From Treponema sp. UBA1793 (GTDB lineage Bacteria; Spirochaetota; Spirochaetia; Treponematales; Treponemataceae), in assembly GCA_002314445.1 (NCBI GenBank), contig DCFX01000097.1:105231-149493 (forward strand): a stretch of DNA of 44,263 nt, read 5' to 3'. Below are positions 26,301 through 34,315 of this stretch, one piece after another. Position 1 is the first letter of the stretch. Each line of letters begins with the position of its first letter. The notes under the pieces were generated by a model. The model ran no database searches. It saw only the letters and a program-made list of their open reading frames with translations, and had not been told where the DNA came from. Made by a program: the position numbers and the translations under genes.

Positions 26301-26915
26301 ATGACAGAAAAGAAATGCCGCTGCAAATGGTGTGAGGACGGCGGGCTGCTGCAGGAATATCATGATACCGAATGGGGCATTCCCGTGCACGACGACAGAA
26401 AACAGTTTGAATTTCTTATGATGGAAGTCATGCAGTGCGGCCTTAACTGGATGATGATGCTTAAAAAACGTGATATATTCCGCGCCTGTTTTGATGATTT
26501 TGACTATACCAGAATCGTAAAGTATACCGAATCGGATATCGAAAGGATTCTGACTGTTCCGGGGATGATACGCTCCCGGCGGAAAATCGAAGCTGTTATA
26601 CATGATGCCCGGTGCTTTATGGAAACGGCTTCAGAGTATCATTCGTTTTCCGAATATCTGTGGGGCTTTACGCAGAACAGGACGGTGTTGTACAGGGGGC
26701 ATTCAGGCGGTTCCATTCCGGCACGCACGGAACTTTCAGATACCATAAGCGCAAGTCTCAAAAAGCGCGGTTTTAAATATCTTGGTTCGGTGACAGTGTA
26801 TGCGCATCTTCAGGCGTGCGGAATGGTGAACGATCATGTCAAAAACTGTTTTTTGTACCGGCAGCTCATTGATGCCGCCGGTACTCAGCTTGTATGCATG
26901 AAGGATAACGGATAA
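26301..26915 (+). CDS. tag: DNA-3-methyladenine glycosylase I
   Basis: 204 residues from ATG 26301 (GGGAGA ribosome site); the open frame upstream is antisense to the SnoaL-like gene. It shows CRCKWCEDGG, YHDTEWGIPVHDD, the QCGLNWMMMLKKRD active-site block and the zinc-site end GMVNDHVKNC (Cys and His positions present). The enzyme removes 3-methyladenine from alkylated DNA, the first step of base excision repair. The Met replacing the usual small residues in NWMMM is mildly unusual. Confidence 0.92.
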   Translation: MTEKKCRCKWCEDGGLLQEYHDTEWGIPVHDDRKQFEFLMMEVMQCGLNWMMMLKKRDIFRACFDDFDYTRIVKYTESDIERILTVPGMIRSRRKIEAVIHDARCFMETASEYHSFSEYLWGFTQNRTVLYRGHSGGSIPARTELSDTISASLKKRGFKYLGSVTVYAHLQACGMVNDHVKNCFLYRQLIDAAGTQLVCMKDNG

Positions 26916-26939
26916 CGTCCGTATCCTTCGTGAATCGGA

Positions 26940-28370
26940 TTACTGTGCTGTCCAGGTTCCGTCAGCATGTATGACGATGTTGTTGTCTGCCATAAGGTGT
27001 ACGTCTGCCGGTTCTTCTTTTTTCCAGAGACCTGAAACAAATGGCGTGTAAGACTTTACCACAATTCTGCCCATAAGGCTGAGACTGTTTTTCGGAGGGA
27101 ACATTTCCCGCTGTCCAAGATCAGCGTCGCCTTTGTAGTGCGCCATCATTGCGTCGACAATATCAGGTACCAGCCTGTCGATGTCTTTCTGCGGTACGTG
27201 GTACCCTTTCATCGTGTCTGCCGCAATATTTCCTATACCGTTTGCTATAACAGCGCGTCCCTCCGTATCAAAATTTCTGCCTGCCGCTTCATATGAAGGA
27301 ATCTGTGCGACGCGGTTAGTCGTGATTGAAGCGCTTCCGTCTCCGGCGAGTGTGACAGCCCGCCAGCTGCACGGCCACGTTACAAGGGAACCTGTTTCAA
27401 TATCAACGATCGTCTTTCCGGCAAGATACTGCGGTGCATTTGAAGGCCAGCTGTGTTCAACGATGCTGCTTGCGTGGTAATGGCCGGTAAAGAAAAGCCG
27501 TACATTGTAAGCGGCAAGCAGCGATGCCAGTTTCCAGTTATCGTCGACAATATACTCGGGATACTTGTCTTTCATCGCTTTGATGTGTTCCATGAGCGGG
27601 TGGTGTTCTGCGGCAATGACTGCAATTCCCTTTGATGATGCGTCTTTGAGGACGCTTTCAATCCATGTGTACGTTTCCGGCCGTATGGCTCCTGATGTCT
27701 CGGACCATTTTCGTCCGCTGTTGTGTTCGTATTTTGCGCTGTCAAGTGCAAGAAGCCAGAGGTTCGGTGCAACTTCCGCAACATACGAGAGGCTTGCGGG
27801 ATCCCTGCTCAGTGCAGAACCGTATCCGTCGGCAAGATATATCGAAACAAATGCTGCCGGGTCGACATTTGGAACCTGCTCTGTCCTGCCGTCCGGGAGA
27901 AAACGGACTGCGGCCGGATTATTGATATCGTGGTTTCCGGGGAGCACATAGGATTTAATACCGTCTGCGGTAAGGTCGGCAAGATACCGTGCGAACAGTC
28001 TGTGATCCTGGAGTTCGCCGTCTTTTGTAAGGTCTCCGGTGACAAGGACGAATGATGGGTGAACGGCTTTTATGTCAGCCAGTGCCGTCCTGAGTGTTTC
28101 CTCGCTTTCCTTAAGCAGTTTCCGGTCTTCGGCCATATATGCATCCCAGGCCGCTCCGCTGGTTCCGAGCGATGTATCGTACATGTGTGTATCGGAGAGA
28201 ACGCAGAACGTCACGGACGGATACCCCGGTGCGGCACCTTTAGGACTTCCTCCTGAAGGTGCCTTTCCTTCCAATCCTGATGCAGCGCAGGACGCGAATG
28301 CGAATATGAGGCAGAGCGCAGCTGCCGCCGGACCGTAATGATAGTGATTTTTATGACAGTTGATATTCAT
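26940..28370 (-). CDS. Metallophosphoesterase lipoprotein
   Basis: 476 residues. Signal peptide with lipobox FAFASC (Cys28). The calcineurin-type core is complete: LSDTHMYD (about 60), VTGDLTKDGE (about 110), LPGNHDINN (about 142), AAEHHPLMEH (about 253) and FFTGHYHA (about 295). Substrates of such exported enzymes include nucleotides, phospholipids and phosphodiesters; none can be chosen here. It converges on the tag gene with 24 bases between stops. Confidence 0.85.
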   Translation of the reverse strand: MNINCHKNHYHYGPAAAALCLIFAFASCAASGLEGKAPSGGSPKGAAPGYPSVTFCVLSDTHMYDTSLGTSGAAWDAYMAEDRKLLKESEETLRTALADIKAVHPSFVLVTGDLTKDGELQDHRLFARYLADLTADGIKSYVLPGNHDINNPAAVRFLPDGRTEQVPNVDPAAFVSIYLADGYGSALSRDPASLSYVAEVAPNLWLLALDSAKYEHNSGRKWSETSGAIRPETYTWIESVLKDASSKGIAVIAAEHHPLMEHIKAMKDKYPEYIVDDNWKLASLLAAYNVRLFFTGHYHASSIVEHSWPSNAPQYLAGKTIVDIETGSLVTWPCSWRAVTLAGDGSASITTNRVAQIPSYEAAGRNFDTEGRAVIANGIGNIAADTMKGYHVPQKDIDRLVPDIVDAMMAHYKGDADLGQREMFPPKNSLSLMGRIVVKSYTPFVSGLWKKEEPADVHLMADNNIVIHADGTWTAQ

Positions 28371-28465
28371 ACCTGCCTTATAACACTGTTGTGTGAGGAT
28401 TTTATTATGACTGTGTAAAAAGTGTGTAAGCTGCGTATTCGGGAAATTTGTGACTTTACGGTTTA

Positions 28466-28494
28466 TTGACTGTCATAGGGGACGCGGATATAGT
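28466..28494 (+). promoter_or_regulatory. Strong predicted promoter
   Basis: TTGACT, 17 bases, TATAGT: five of six matches at each box with ideal spacing. Transcription would start near 28501. It drives the 13-codon frame at 28532 and perhaps the RNHCP-rsgA-acetyltransferase operon. Confidence 0.7.
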
Positions 28495-28531
28495 TTCGGT
28501 ATCATCATATTTTTACAGGAGGTCTATACTA

Positions 28532-28573
28532 ATGGATATTGCAAGTAACATGACGGTGGTACTCAGACAGTAG
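28532..28573 (+). CDS. Possible 13-residue leader peptide or gene remnant
   Basis: AGGAGGT at 28517-28523 is followed 8 bases later by ATG and the frame MDIASNMTVVLRQ, ending at TAG. It lies about 30 bases after the predicted start point of a strong promoter. Immediately downstream, TTACCGG/CCGGTAA and AGGCT/AGCCT can form hairpins. A leader peptide, a small functional peptide, or the stub of a deleted gene are all possible. Confidence 0.4.
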   Translation: MDIASNMTVVLRQ

Positions 28574-28623
28574 AAAATTACCGGCAGACCGTTGTTTCCG
28601 GTAAAGGCTTTTCAGCCTGTATA

Positions 28624-28670
28624 GTGAACTTCTAAAAAGTTCAGTTTTTTGAGGTATCTCTGAAAGTATA
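28624..28670. repeat. Copy of the dispersed TAAAAACTTCAGTTTT hairpin element
   Basis: GAACTTCTAAAAAGTTCAG followed by TTTTTTGAGGTATCTCTGAAAG aligns with the reverse strand of 3078-3122, including the flanking CTCTGAAAGTA. The rest of the spacer to 28856 holds no clear gene. Confidence 0.6.
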
Positions 28671-28856
28671 AGGCGTGATGCATTTTTTTAAATGTGCTCA
28701 TTCCGTGTAATTCTTTTCTTCCTGTCTTTTTCAGACCCATCCGCATTTTTCCCGTCTGGCGAATACCCCGTCATTTATCAACGCGGTTACATCTTTTTTT
28801 ATCCGGGCTTGTACCGTACTGCATTTGGTACTGCCTGTTCCGGAGAAGGCGTTGGT

Positions 28857-29222
28857 ATGTCCAGAATACAATCTATAATCCGCGAATGCACAGAAGCATT
28901 TATCTGCCGTAACTGCGGCATGACGGTTCCCCCGGTTTTATCCGGCGGGAAAAACAGAAATCACTGTCCTCACTGTCTGTACAGCAGGCATGAGGATATT
29001 TTACCCGGCGACCGCCGTTCTCCCTGCAGGGGCATGATGCGGCCTATAGCCGTATGGGTCAAAGACAACGGTGAATGGTACATTGTCCACCGCTGTGAAA
29101 AATGCGGCACTATCAGAACGAACAGAATTGCAGCCGACGACGACGAAAATGTGCTGCTTCGTCTTGCACTTAAGGCTGTCACGAATCTGCCGTTTCCTCT
29201 GGAGGTTTGTCATGAATGTTGA
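28857..29222 (+). CDS. RNHCP-domain zinc-binding protein
   Basis: 121 residues from ATG 28857 (GGAGAAGG upstream). The defining run GGKNRNHCPHCLYSRHED is followed by PGDRRSPCRGMM and VHRCEKCGTIRTNRIAADD. Six or more cysteines in CxxC pairs indicate zinc ribbons. The family is small and its function is undetermined; here it overlaps the ribosome-assembly GTPase gene rsgA by 11 bases, and such coupling hints at a translation- or RNA-related role. Confidence 0.88.
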   Translation: MSRIQSIIRECTEAFICRNCGMTVPPVLSGGKNRNHCPHCLYSRHEDILPGDRRSPCRGMMRPIAVWVKDNGEWYIVHRCEKCGTIRTNRIAADDDENVLLRLALKAVTNLPFPLEVCHEC

Positions 29223-30516
29223 TTTTATACCCGAGTCGTGGGGCTGGAAACAGGAATTTTTTTCAGCATGGAATGCTGCGGTTGTAAATGAAAAAGAATT
29301 CTCTGCACAGGAAGAAGGTTCAGTAACAGGGCCTGATTCAGTACCCATGCCTGCACGCGTAACCGGCAGGGAGTTCCATCAGTATGAAGTTGTGTGTCCC
29401 GATTTTTCAGGGAGGCCGGGCTTTCCCCGTATGCAGACCGTTCCGGGTATATACGGAGACGTGCGGGTGAGCGGACGGTTTGACTATACTGCCGCGTCCC
29501 GCGCCGAATATCCCGTTCCCGGTGACTGGGTGCTTGTCGAGTGCGAAGCCGGTGCATTCCGTATCAATGCTGTCCTGTCGAGACGTTCTGCATTAAGCCG
29601 CACTGCTGCCGGACCGAAGACGGAAGAGCAGGTTCTCGCCGCGAACCTTGATATGGTCTGCCTTGTCTTTGCGCTTGACGGCGGACGCAATTTTCTTGAG
29701 CGGCTTCTTGAACGCGCTCTCGTGGCAGCGCGTAATTCAGGTGCATCTGTCTGTGTCGTTTTGAATAAGGCTGACCTTGCGCCGGAGGAAGAGAAGGAAT
29801 ATGCACTTGCGGCGGTGGCGTATGCGGCGCCAGATGTTCCCGCTGTCTGCGTGAGTGCAAAAACAGGAGAAGGCATAGACATCCTGATGCAGTTCCTTTC
29901 TCCGGGGGATACAATCGGCGTGCTCGGAAAAAGCGGCGTCGGAAAATCCGCGCTCGTAAACGCACTGGCGGCATACGGAAGCGGAAAAAACGGCCCCGGT
30001 GCGGCCCAGTGTGTTGCACAAAGTACCGCAACTTGTACCGGACTTTGTGCCGTAGACGGAACCGATACGGAGAAAACAGCAGGAACCGCAGAAAGTACCG
30101 GACCGGCTGCGAAAGAGGGACATATCAGGGAGGCAGATCACCGGGGCAGGCATACGACGACGTCGAGCAGGCTGTATCGTCTTCCGTCCGGCATACTCAT
30201 GATTGACAGTCCCGGCATCAGGGAGTTGAAAATCTGGGGAAGGACCGACAGCGTCGACGACGGATTTCCCGAAATTGCTGAGCTTGCAGGCCGATGCCGT
30301 TTTTCCGACTGTTCCCATACGGGCGAACCGGGATGCGCGGTGCTTGAGGCTCTTGCAGAGGGGCAGATAGATGAATCACGCTATCGTGCCTGGCTGAATC
30401 TGCAGAGGGAGCAGCAGTGGATGGAACGGCGGACAAATGATCAGGCCCGCCGTGCTGAAAAGGAAAAATGGAAACGGATTTCCAAATTCCAGAAAGAACT
30501 GAAAAGGAGCCGGTAA
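29212..30516 (+). CDS. rsgA: Small-ribosomal-subunit biogenesis GTPase RsgA
   Basis: 434 residues from ATG 29212 (GGAGGT 7 bases upstream). The order of GTPase motifs is circularly permuted, as in RsgA: G4 LNKADL (about 184), then G1 GKSGVGKSALVNAL (about 238), G3 DSPGIRELK (about 332), then the zinc knuckle CRFSDCSHTGEPGC (about 362). An OB-fold lies before the GTPase domain. It acts late in 30S subunit maturation. Between G1 and the RGRHTTTSSRL switch region is an extra Ala/Thr/Gly-rich stretch of some 40 residues, which makes it longer than usual. Overlaps the RNHCP gene. Confidence 0.93.
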   Translation: MNVDFIPESWGWKQEFFSAWNAAVVNEKEFSAQEEGSVTGPDSVPMPARVTGREFHQYEVVCPDFSGRPGFPRMQTVPGIYGDVRVSGRFDYTAASRAEYPVPGDWVLVECEAGAFRINAVLSRRSALSRTAAGPKTEEQVLAANLDMVCLVFALDGGRNFLERLLERALVAARNSGASVCVVLNKADLAPEEEKEYALAAVAYAAPDVPAVCVSAKTGEGIDILMQFLSPGDTIGVLGKSGVGKSALVNALAAYGSGKNGPGAAQCVAQSTATCTGLCAVDGTDTEKTAGTAESTGPAAKEGHIREADHRGRHTTTSSRLYRLPSGILMIDSPGIRELKIWGRTDSVDDGFPEIAELAGRCRFSDCSHTGEPGCAVLEALAEGQIDESRYRAWLNLQREQQWMERRTNDQARRAEKEKWKRISKFQKELKRSR

Positions 30517-30543
30517 CCGGTTTCCGCATACTTTGGAGTAATT

Positions 30544-31605
30544 ATGAAATTTTTACCGCTTACTGAATCTTTTTTACCGCAGGCTGAGACGCTTGCCCGT
30601 GAACAATACAACCGTGAACGTTCCGCATGTCCCGGACTGCCTGCGGATATGCCGCCGTATCCTCTGGGAAAAACGCTGAAAGATGCGGAAGAAGGTATCG
30701 GATTTGCGGCCGTCACCGATGACGGCACGGCCGCAGGATATCTTTTTTTCCCGTGGGTTAAGTTGAACGGCTTTTTCGGGAATTGTACCGGTGCGTACAG
30801 CCCGCTGCACTGTTACGCTGTCAGGGATACGTCGTCTTTGAAAGGCGGCATGACACGCGGAAAGACCGTTTCACTGCTGTTCCAGAAATGTGCGGAAAGT
30901 CTTATGCAGAAGGCGTGTTCAAGCCTTGCAATGACGGTATACGCACACGATGCGGAGGTCGTAGAGGTACTGTCACTGAACGGGCTTGGTATACGGTGTG
31001 CCGACGCAGTCAGGGAAACGGCACTCCCGCTTGATGATACCGTTTCACCTGAAAAATATACGCTCCCCGCAGGCTTTTCATTTGCCGCCATAGAGGCAGA
31101 CCGGCTTGCGTCCGACAGTGAATTTGCAGCACGTTTTACGGAACTGTTTTCCATTCTGGTAAATCATCTCCGGGCGTCACCGGTATTCTTTGCGGAAGAA
31201 CCGTGGAGCGCGGCAGATTTTGCTTCCAGATGTAAGAAACGGCGGAGCAGATTTTTTACCGTATTTACCGAAAATGGCAATGGCCGCGAACCGGCCGGTT
31301 ACATAGAACTGTACCGCGACGGGGAAAACTTTGTGAGCTGCGGGCTTGCCGAATCAGGATGCATGCAGCATATCTGCGGGGCTGTTGTCCGGCCGGAATA
31401 CCGCGGTATACTTCCCGGCGGCAGAGTATCCATCGCAGCATATATACTTGAACAGATACGCCGCACTATGACTGCGGAAGGAATCGGGCTGATTGGAGTG
31501 GACTGCGAAACGCTTAATCCGACTGCCCGTTATTTCTGGGGTAAGTATTTTACGAATTATACCTGTTCGATGCACCGGCGGATAGACGAAAGGCTTCTGC
31601 CGTAA
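30544..31605 (+). CDS. GNAT-family acetyltransferase (probable double domain)
   Basis: 353 residues, starting 27 bases after rsgA with TGGAG upstream. The first half has a degenerate GNAT pattern with LHCYAVRDTSSLKGG; the second half shows the acetyl-CoA-binding type loop ICGAVVRPEYRGILPGGR and the closing NPTARYFWGKYF. Together it is a tandem GNAT protein of unknown substrate. Probably the last gene of the RNHCP-rsgA operon, since hairpins and a terminator follow. Confidence 0.75.
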   Translation: MKFLPLTESFLPQAETLAREQYNRERSACPGLPADMPPYPLGKTLKDAEEGIGFAAVTDDGTAAGYLFFPWVKLNGFFGNCTGAYSPLHCYAVRDTSSLKGGMTRGKTVSLLFQKCAESLMQKACSSLAMTVYAHDAEVVEVLSLNGLGIRCADAVRETALPLDDTVSPEKYTLPAGFSFAAIEADRLASDSEFAARFTELFSILVNHLRASPVFFAEEPWSAADFASRCKKRRSRFFTVFTENGNGREPAGYIELYRDGENFVSCGLAESGCMQHICGAVVRPEYRGILPGGRVSIAAYILEQIRRTMTAEGIGLIGVDCETLNPTARYFWGKYFTNYTCSMHRRIDERLLP

Positions 31606-31614
31606 TTAACAGAA

Positions 31615-31659
31615 GGGCACCTCTAAAAACTCACTTACAGTGACTTTTTAGAGGTGCCC
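31615..31659. repeat. 45-base near-perfect hairpin, copy of the element at 2993-3037
   Basis: The outer stem GGGCACCTCTAAAAA pairs perfectly with its complement; one mismatch then leads to an inner TCACT/AGTGA stem. Compared with 2993-3037 only about five bases differ, and one difference is compensatory: the T-A pair there is C-G here. It lies 10 bases after the acetyltransferase stop. Confidence 0.8.
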
Positions 31660-31684
31660 AGAAGCCTTTCATACTGGAGAGCCA

Positions 31685-31779
31685 GTGATATTAATCACAA
31701 GACTAGTGATTACATCACAAGACTAGTGATGTTAATCACAAGAGTAGTGATTACATCACAAAGCCGGTGATGTAATCAC
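31685..31779. repeat. Five tandem GTGAT-ATCAC palindromes at two-turn spacing
   Basis: Palindromes of 13-14 bases (GTGATnnn-ATCAC) start at 31685, 31706, 31726, 31747 and 31767, that is every 20 or 21 bases. Spacers are AAGACTA, AAGACTA-like and AAAGCCG. Regular helical phasing suggests a protein-binding array. It lies between convergent genes, not in a promoter. Confidence 0.85.
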
Positions 31780-31786
31780 GGCTTTT
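31761..31786 (+). terminator. Intrinsic terminator formed by the last palindrome unit
   Basis: AAGCC on the left and GGCTTTTT on the right extend the fifth GTGAT-ATCAC palindrome into a terminator stem with a T run on the plus strand. It would end the RNHCP-rsgA-acetyltransferase operon. Confidence 0.7.
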
Positions 31787-32503
31787 TCAAAGCACGTTGT
31801 CGAGCCAGCCGTTGAGTATTTTAAGCTGTTCCGGCGTATGGAACCAGTGTTCACAATTTTCCGCAACGGTCAGGCTGCAGCCGAATTTTTCCGAAAAAGA
31901 TTCGGCTGTAGTTCTGTCCGTCAGTGCATCATGCTCACCGTACAGAATGTGTGCCGGTGCTGTCCATTTCTTAACGGGATTATTCCTGACAAACTCGTAA
32001 TAGTTCCAGTCCAGCCTTTCCCCTGAGGAAGAGGGAATCTGCGTCTTTTCCTGCAGTTCACTTTCCGTAACGGCATCGTGTGCCATCATGTTCCTGATAA
32101 GTTTTTCCATATCAAGCACCGGTGACAGAAAAAGGCAGGAGTGAAGGGTATCCTGCTGGTACGTCATCAGCGAAAAAAATGCTCCGAGGCTTACGGCGTA
32201 TACGCTGATTTCAGTCCACCGTTTTTCAGCATAGTCCATAATAATCCGGAGATCGTGCATCCCGTTCCATATATCGCAGGGCGTGTCATGTTCGTCTTTT
32301 CTTTCACCGTGTTCGGGAAGATCAAACGCAAGCGTCTGATATCCTTTCGCTGCGGCTTTTTCCGCAAATCCTGCTGCGTCTTCTTTGCAGCCGAATTTTC
32401 CGTGTACCGACAGATACAGTTTTTGTGATTTTTTTCCATATAATACAGCTGGAATTCCCTGTACGGGTATATGCTGTATAACACCTGATTCTGTATATTT
32501 CAT
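31787..32503 (-). CDS. Alpha/beta hydrolase
   Basis: 238 residues. The nucleophile elbow is YAVSLGAFFS (AxSxG in place of GxSxG), the acid lies in YGEHDALT (about 195) and the His in CEHWFHTPE (about 222), a complete triad in the expected order. An oxyanion-type HGKFG occurs at about 34. Related proteins are esterases or lysophospholipase-like enzymes; the substrate is unknown. It has a long leader from the promoter at 32664-32693. Confidence 0.82.
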   Translation of the reverse strand: MKYTESGVIQHIPVQGIPAVLYGKKSQKLYLSVHGKFGCKEDAAGFAEKAAAKGYQTLAFDLPEHGERKDEHDTPCDIWNGMHDLRIIMDYAEKRWTEISVYAVSLGAFFSLMTYQQDTLHSCLFLSPVLDMEKLIRNMMAHDAVTESELQEKTQIPSSSGERLDWNYYEFVRNNPVKKWTAPAHILYGEHDALTDRTTAESFSEKFGCSLTVAENCEHWFHTPEQLKILNGWLDNVL

Positions 32504-32663
32504 AGTAATATCCTTTTATATGCAGCTGCGGATTTTAAAAGCGTGCAGCTGCAATTTTTTAATGAGTGATAAAATGAGTCTGTGTATAAATTAAAAGAAA
32601 GGTAACCTGCATTAAAGCAGACCGGAAATACGTTCCGGGCGTCTATAACGTGATAACACTTTT

Positions 32664-32693
32664 ACTATACAGAAAGAAATTGTATTGCGTCAA
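32664..32693 (-). promoter_or_regulatory. Predicted promoter and structured leader of the hydrolase gene
   Basis: On the minus strand TTGACG is followed after 18 bases by TATAGT. The leader to the ATG at 32503 is about 150 bases and contains CCGGAA/TTCCGG (about 32622-32638) and an inverted GCAGCTGC pair (about 32521-32551). No known riboswitch was recognised. The rest of 32504-32756 holds nothing else. Confidence 0.5.
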
Positions 32694-32756
32694 GAGACAC
32701 TTCTGCAGCAGATGTGCCTGCTGCGGTTCACCGTGAGTATTGTATACTTCTGCCTT

Positions 32757-33563
32757 CTACCGGTTGTATCTTTTTGAAAAGATATACTCCCTGACAGCAT
32801 CCGGCGCCCCTGCGAGCAGTCGGGAAATGGCCGGCACTCCGACCATATATCGTGCTTTAAGGTGTTTCTTCTCTGAAATTGCGAGAATCTGTTCTGCAAT
32901 AGCTTCAGCATCAGCCTCATGCTGGCTGTTTTTCATCTGTTCGTGAGCCTTGTACAATCCGCTGTAAGGCGAAGACTGATTTTTAAACAGGTTGAGCGAT
33001 ACACTTTCCGCTTTGTGTTCAAATTCCGTTTTTACCGGCCCCGGTTCTATGACGCATGATTCAATGTTAAATTCTTTCAATTCTGTTCTGAGTGCGTCGT
33101 GTATTGCTTCGACAGCAAATTTTGACGCACAGTATGTACCATTCACCGGTTGGGAAAATCTTCCGGATATGGAGCCGATTGTAATAATTCTGCCCGACCG
33201 CGCCTTTCTCATGCCGGGTAAAAATGCCTGCAGCATGCGGATTACGCCGAAGACATTTACATCGAACAGATTTCTGACGTCGGAGAGTGACACTTCTTCC
33301 ATAGCGCCGCGGATTGCATAACCGGCATTGTTTATAAGAATATCCACGCCTCCGCAGGTATCGTATATCTGCTGCTGCGCGGATGTAATTGATTCCGGTT
33401 TCGTAACATCAAGGCAGATTTTGTACGTTGCAGTAATCTGTTCCAGAGCCTTTTCCGAACGCGCCGTTGCAATGACGGTATGTCCGTTTCTGTATGCCTG
33501 CCCGCAGAGACTTTTTCCGATTCCTGTCGAACAGCCGGTAATAAGGTAAATTTGCTTATTCAT
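32757..33563 (-). CDS. Short-chain dehydrogenase/reductase
   Basis: 268 residues, classical SDR size. NAD(P)-binding TGCSTGIG (about 9-16), NNAG (about 79), catalytic Ser in IGSISGRFSQ and YCASK (about 145-149) are all present. Residues after the cofactor site (ATARSEKAL) with an Arg suggest NADP preference. The substrate is unknown. The ATG is preceded by GGGAG, which lies in the arm of a 19-bp inverted repeat. Confidence 0.9.
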   Translation of the reverse strand: MNKQIYLITGCSTGIGKSLCGQAYRNGHTVIATARSEKALEQITATYKICLDVTKPESITSAQQQIYDTCGGVDILINNAGYAIRGAMEEVSLSDVRNLFDVNVFGVIRMLQAFLPGMRKARSGRIITIGSISGRFSQPVNGTYCASKFAVEAIHDALRTELKEFNIESCVIEPGPVKTEFEHKAESVSLNLFKNQSSPYSGLYKAHEQMKNSQHEADAEAIAEQILAISEKKHLKARYMVGVPAISRLLAGAPDAVREYIFSKRYNR

Positions 33564-33568
33564 AAAAT

Positions 33569-33628
33569 AATGCTCCCGTGTACTATCGCTGCCTGAGAAT
33601 TATTTCTCTGATAGTACACGGGAGCATT
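33569..33628 (-). promoter_or_regulatory. 19-bp perfect inverted repeat covering the SDR ribosome site
   Basis: 33569-33587 and 33610-33628 (AATGCTCCCGTGTACTATC and complement) are exact over 19 bases around a 22-base loop. In the minus-strand transcript the second arm contains the GGGAG ribosome site of the SDR gene. It fills most of the 93-base gap after the Crp/Fnr gene. It may be an operator, a terminator of the upstream gene (ATTATTTT follows) or a ribosome-site lock. Confidence 0.6.
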
Positions 33629-33656
33629 GTATACCGTGTTTCCGGTCAGCTCATTA

Positions 33657-34256
33657 TCATTTGATAAGGCCGAGCCTCTTCCTCACTCTGCTCAGGGATA
33701 CAGGCGTCATTCCCAGAAAAGTCGCAAGGTCACTCTGTTTTATTCTGTTTTCCAGTTCCGGCTGTTCGTTGTGAAACGACAGATACCGTCCGGCTGCATC
33801 TTCCATTTTCAGTCTGACGGCATATCGTTCTTTGCGTACCATTATCGCTCTCAGAATGTGATCGAAGACAGCCTGTACAGCGCTGTCAGTCTTATATAAT
33901 AATTCTGCATCAGAAATTTCTGCCGTCAGTACAATGCTGTTTTCCAGAGCTTCGACAAAATACCGGGACGGAGTTTTTGTCAGATATGCGTCGAGTGAAA
34001 TGAGCATGTCTTTTTCGGGAATAAAATATTTTGTAAAATCATTTCCGTCTGCATCAATATAGAACGAACGGAACAGCCCTTTTGCTACAATGCCGATACG
34101 GGTGGAATTATCGCCCTCCCTGATGAAACTGCTGCCCTGCTTATATGTTTCCGGCTTAAACATTCCGAGCAGGTTTGTTACAGCCTCATCAGTATGGGGT
34201 ACGTTATGGATATTGAATATCTCTTCAAGCAGCTGTCTGTATTTTTCCGTTTCCAT
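33657..34256 (-). CDS. Crp/Fnr-family regulator
   Basis: 199 residues from the ATG at 34256 (METEKYRQLL); a frame 30 codons longer has no better ribosome site. The cyclic-nucleotide-like sensor spans about 20-115 (SFIREGDNSTRIGIVAKG), and the C-terminal winged helix has SDLATFLGMTPVSLSRVRKR, the type common in Bacteroidetes-like Crp/Fnr proteins. It lacks Fnr iron-sulphur cysteines. It precedes the SDR gene on the same strand and follows the metal-handling cluster, so it may regulate either. Confidence 0.85.
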   Translation of the reverse strand: METEKYRQLLEEIFNIHNVPHTDEAVTNLLGMFKPETYKQGSSFIREGDNSTRIGIVAKGLFRSFYIDADGNDFTKYFIPEKDMLISLDAYLTKTPSRYFVEALENSIVLTAEISDAELLYKTDSAVQAVFDHILRAIMVRKERYAVRLKMEDAAGRYLSFHNEQPELENRIKQSDLATFLGMTPVSLSRVRKRLGLIK

Positions 34257-34315
34257 ACAGATATCATGATGGAAGATTTTATACTGCGTCAAGACCCGGG
34301 TCTTTTCCGTTACGG

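Noticed and set aside
26903..26931. Palindrome AAGGATAACGGA / TCCGTATCCTT at the end of tag
   Set aside because: One mismatch and no T run; too weak to call a terminator.
28692..28856. N-terminal extension of the RNHCP protein
   Set aside because: The hydrophobic extension lacks a ribosome site; the ATG at 28857 has GGAGAAGG and matches the usual family start.
32504..32660. Riboswitch in the hydrolase leader
   Set aside because: Two simple hairpins are present but no known riboswitch core could be recognised.
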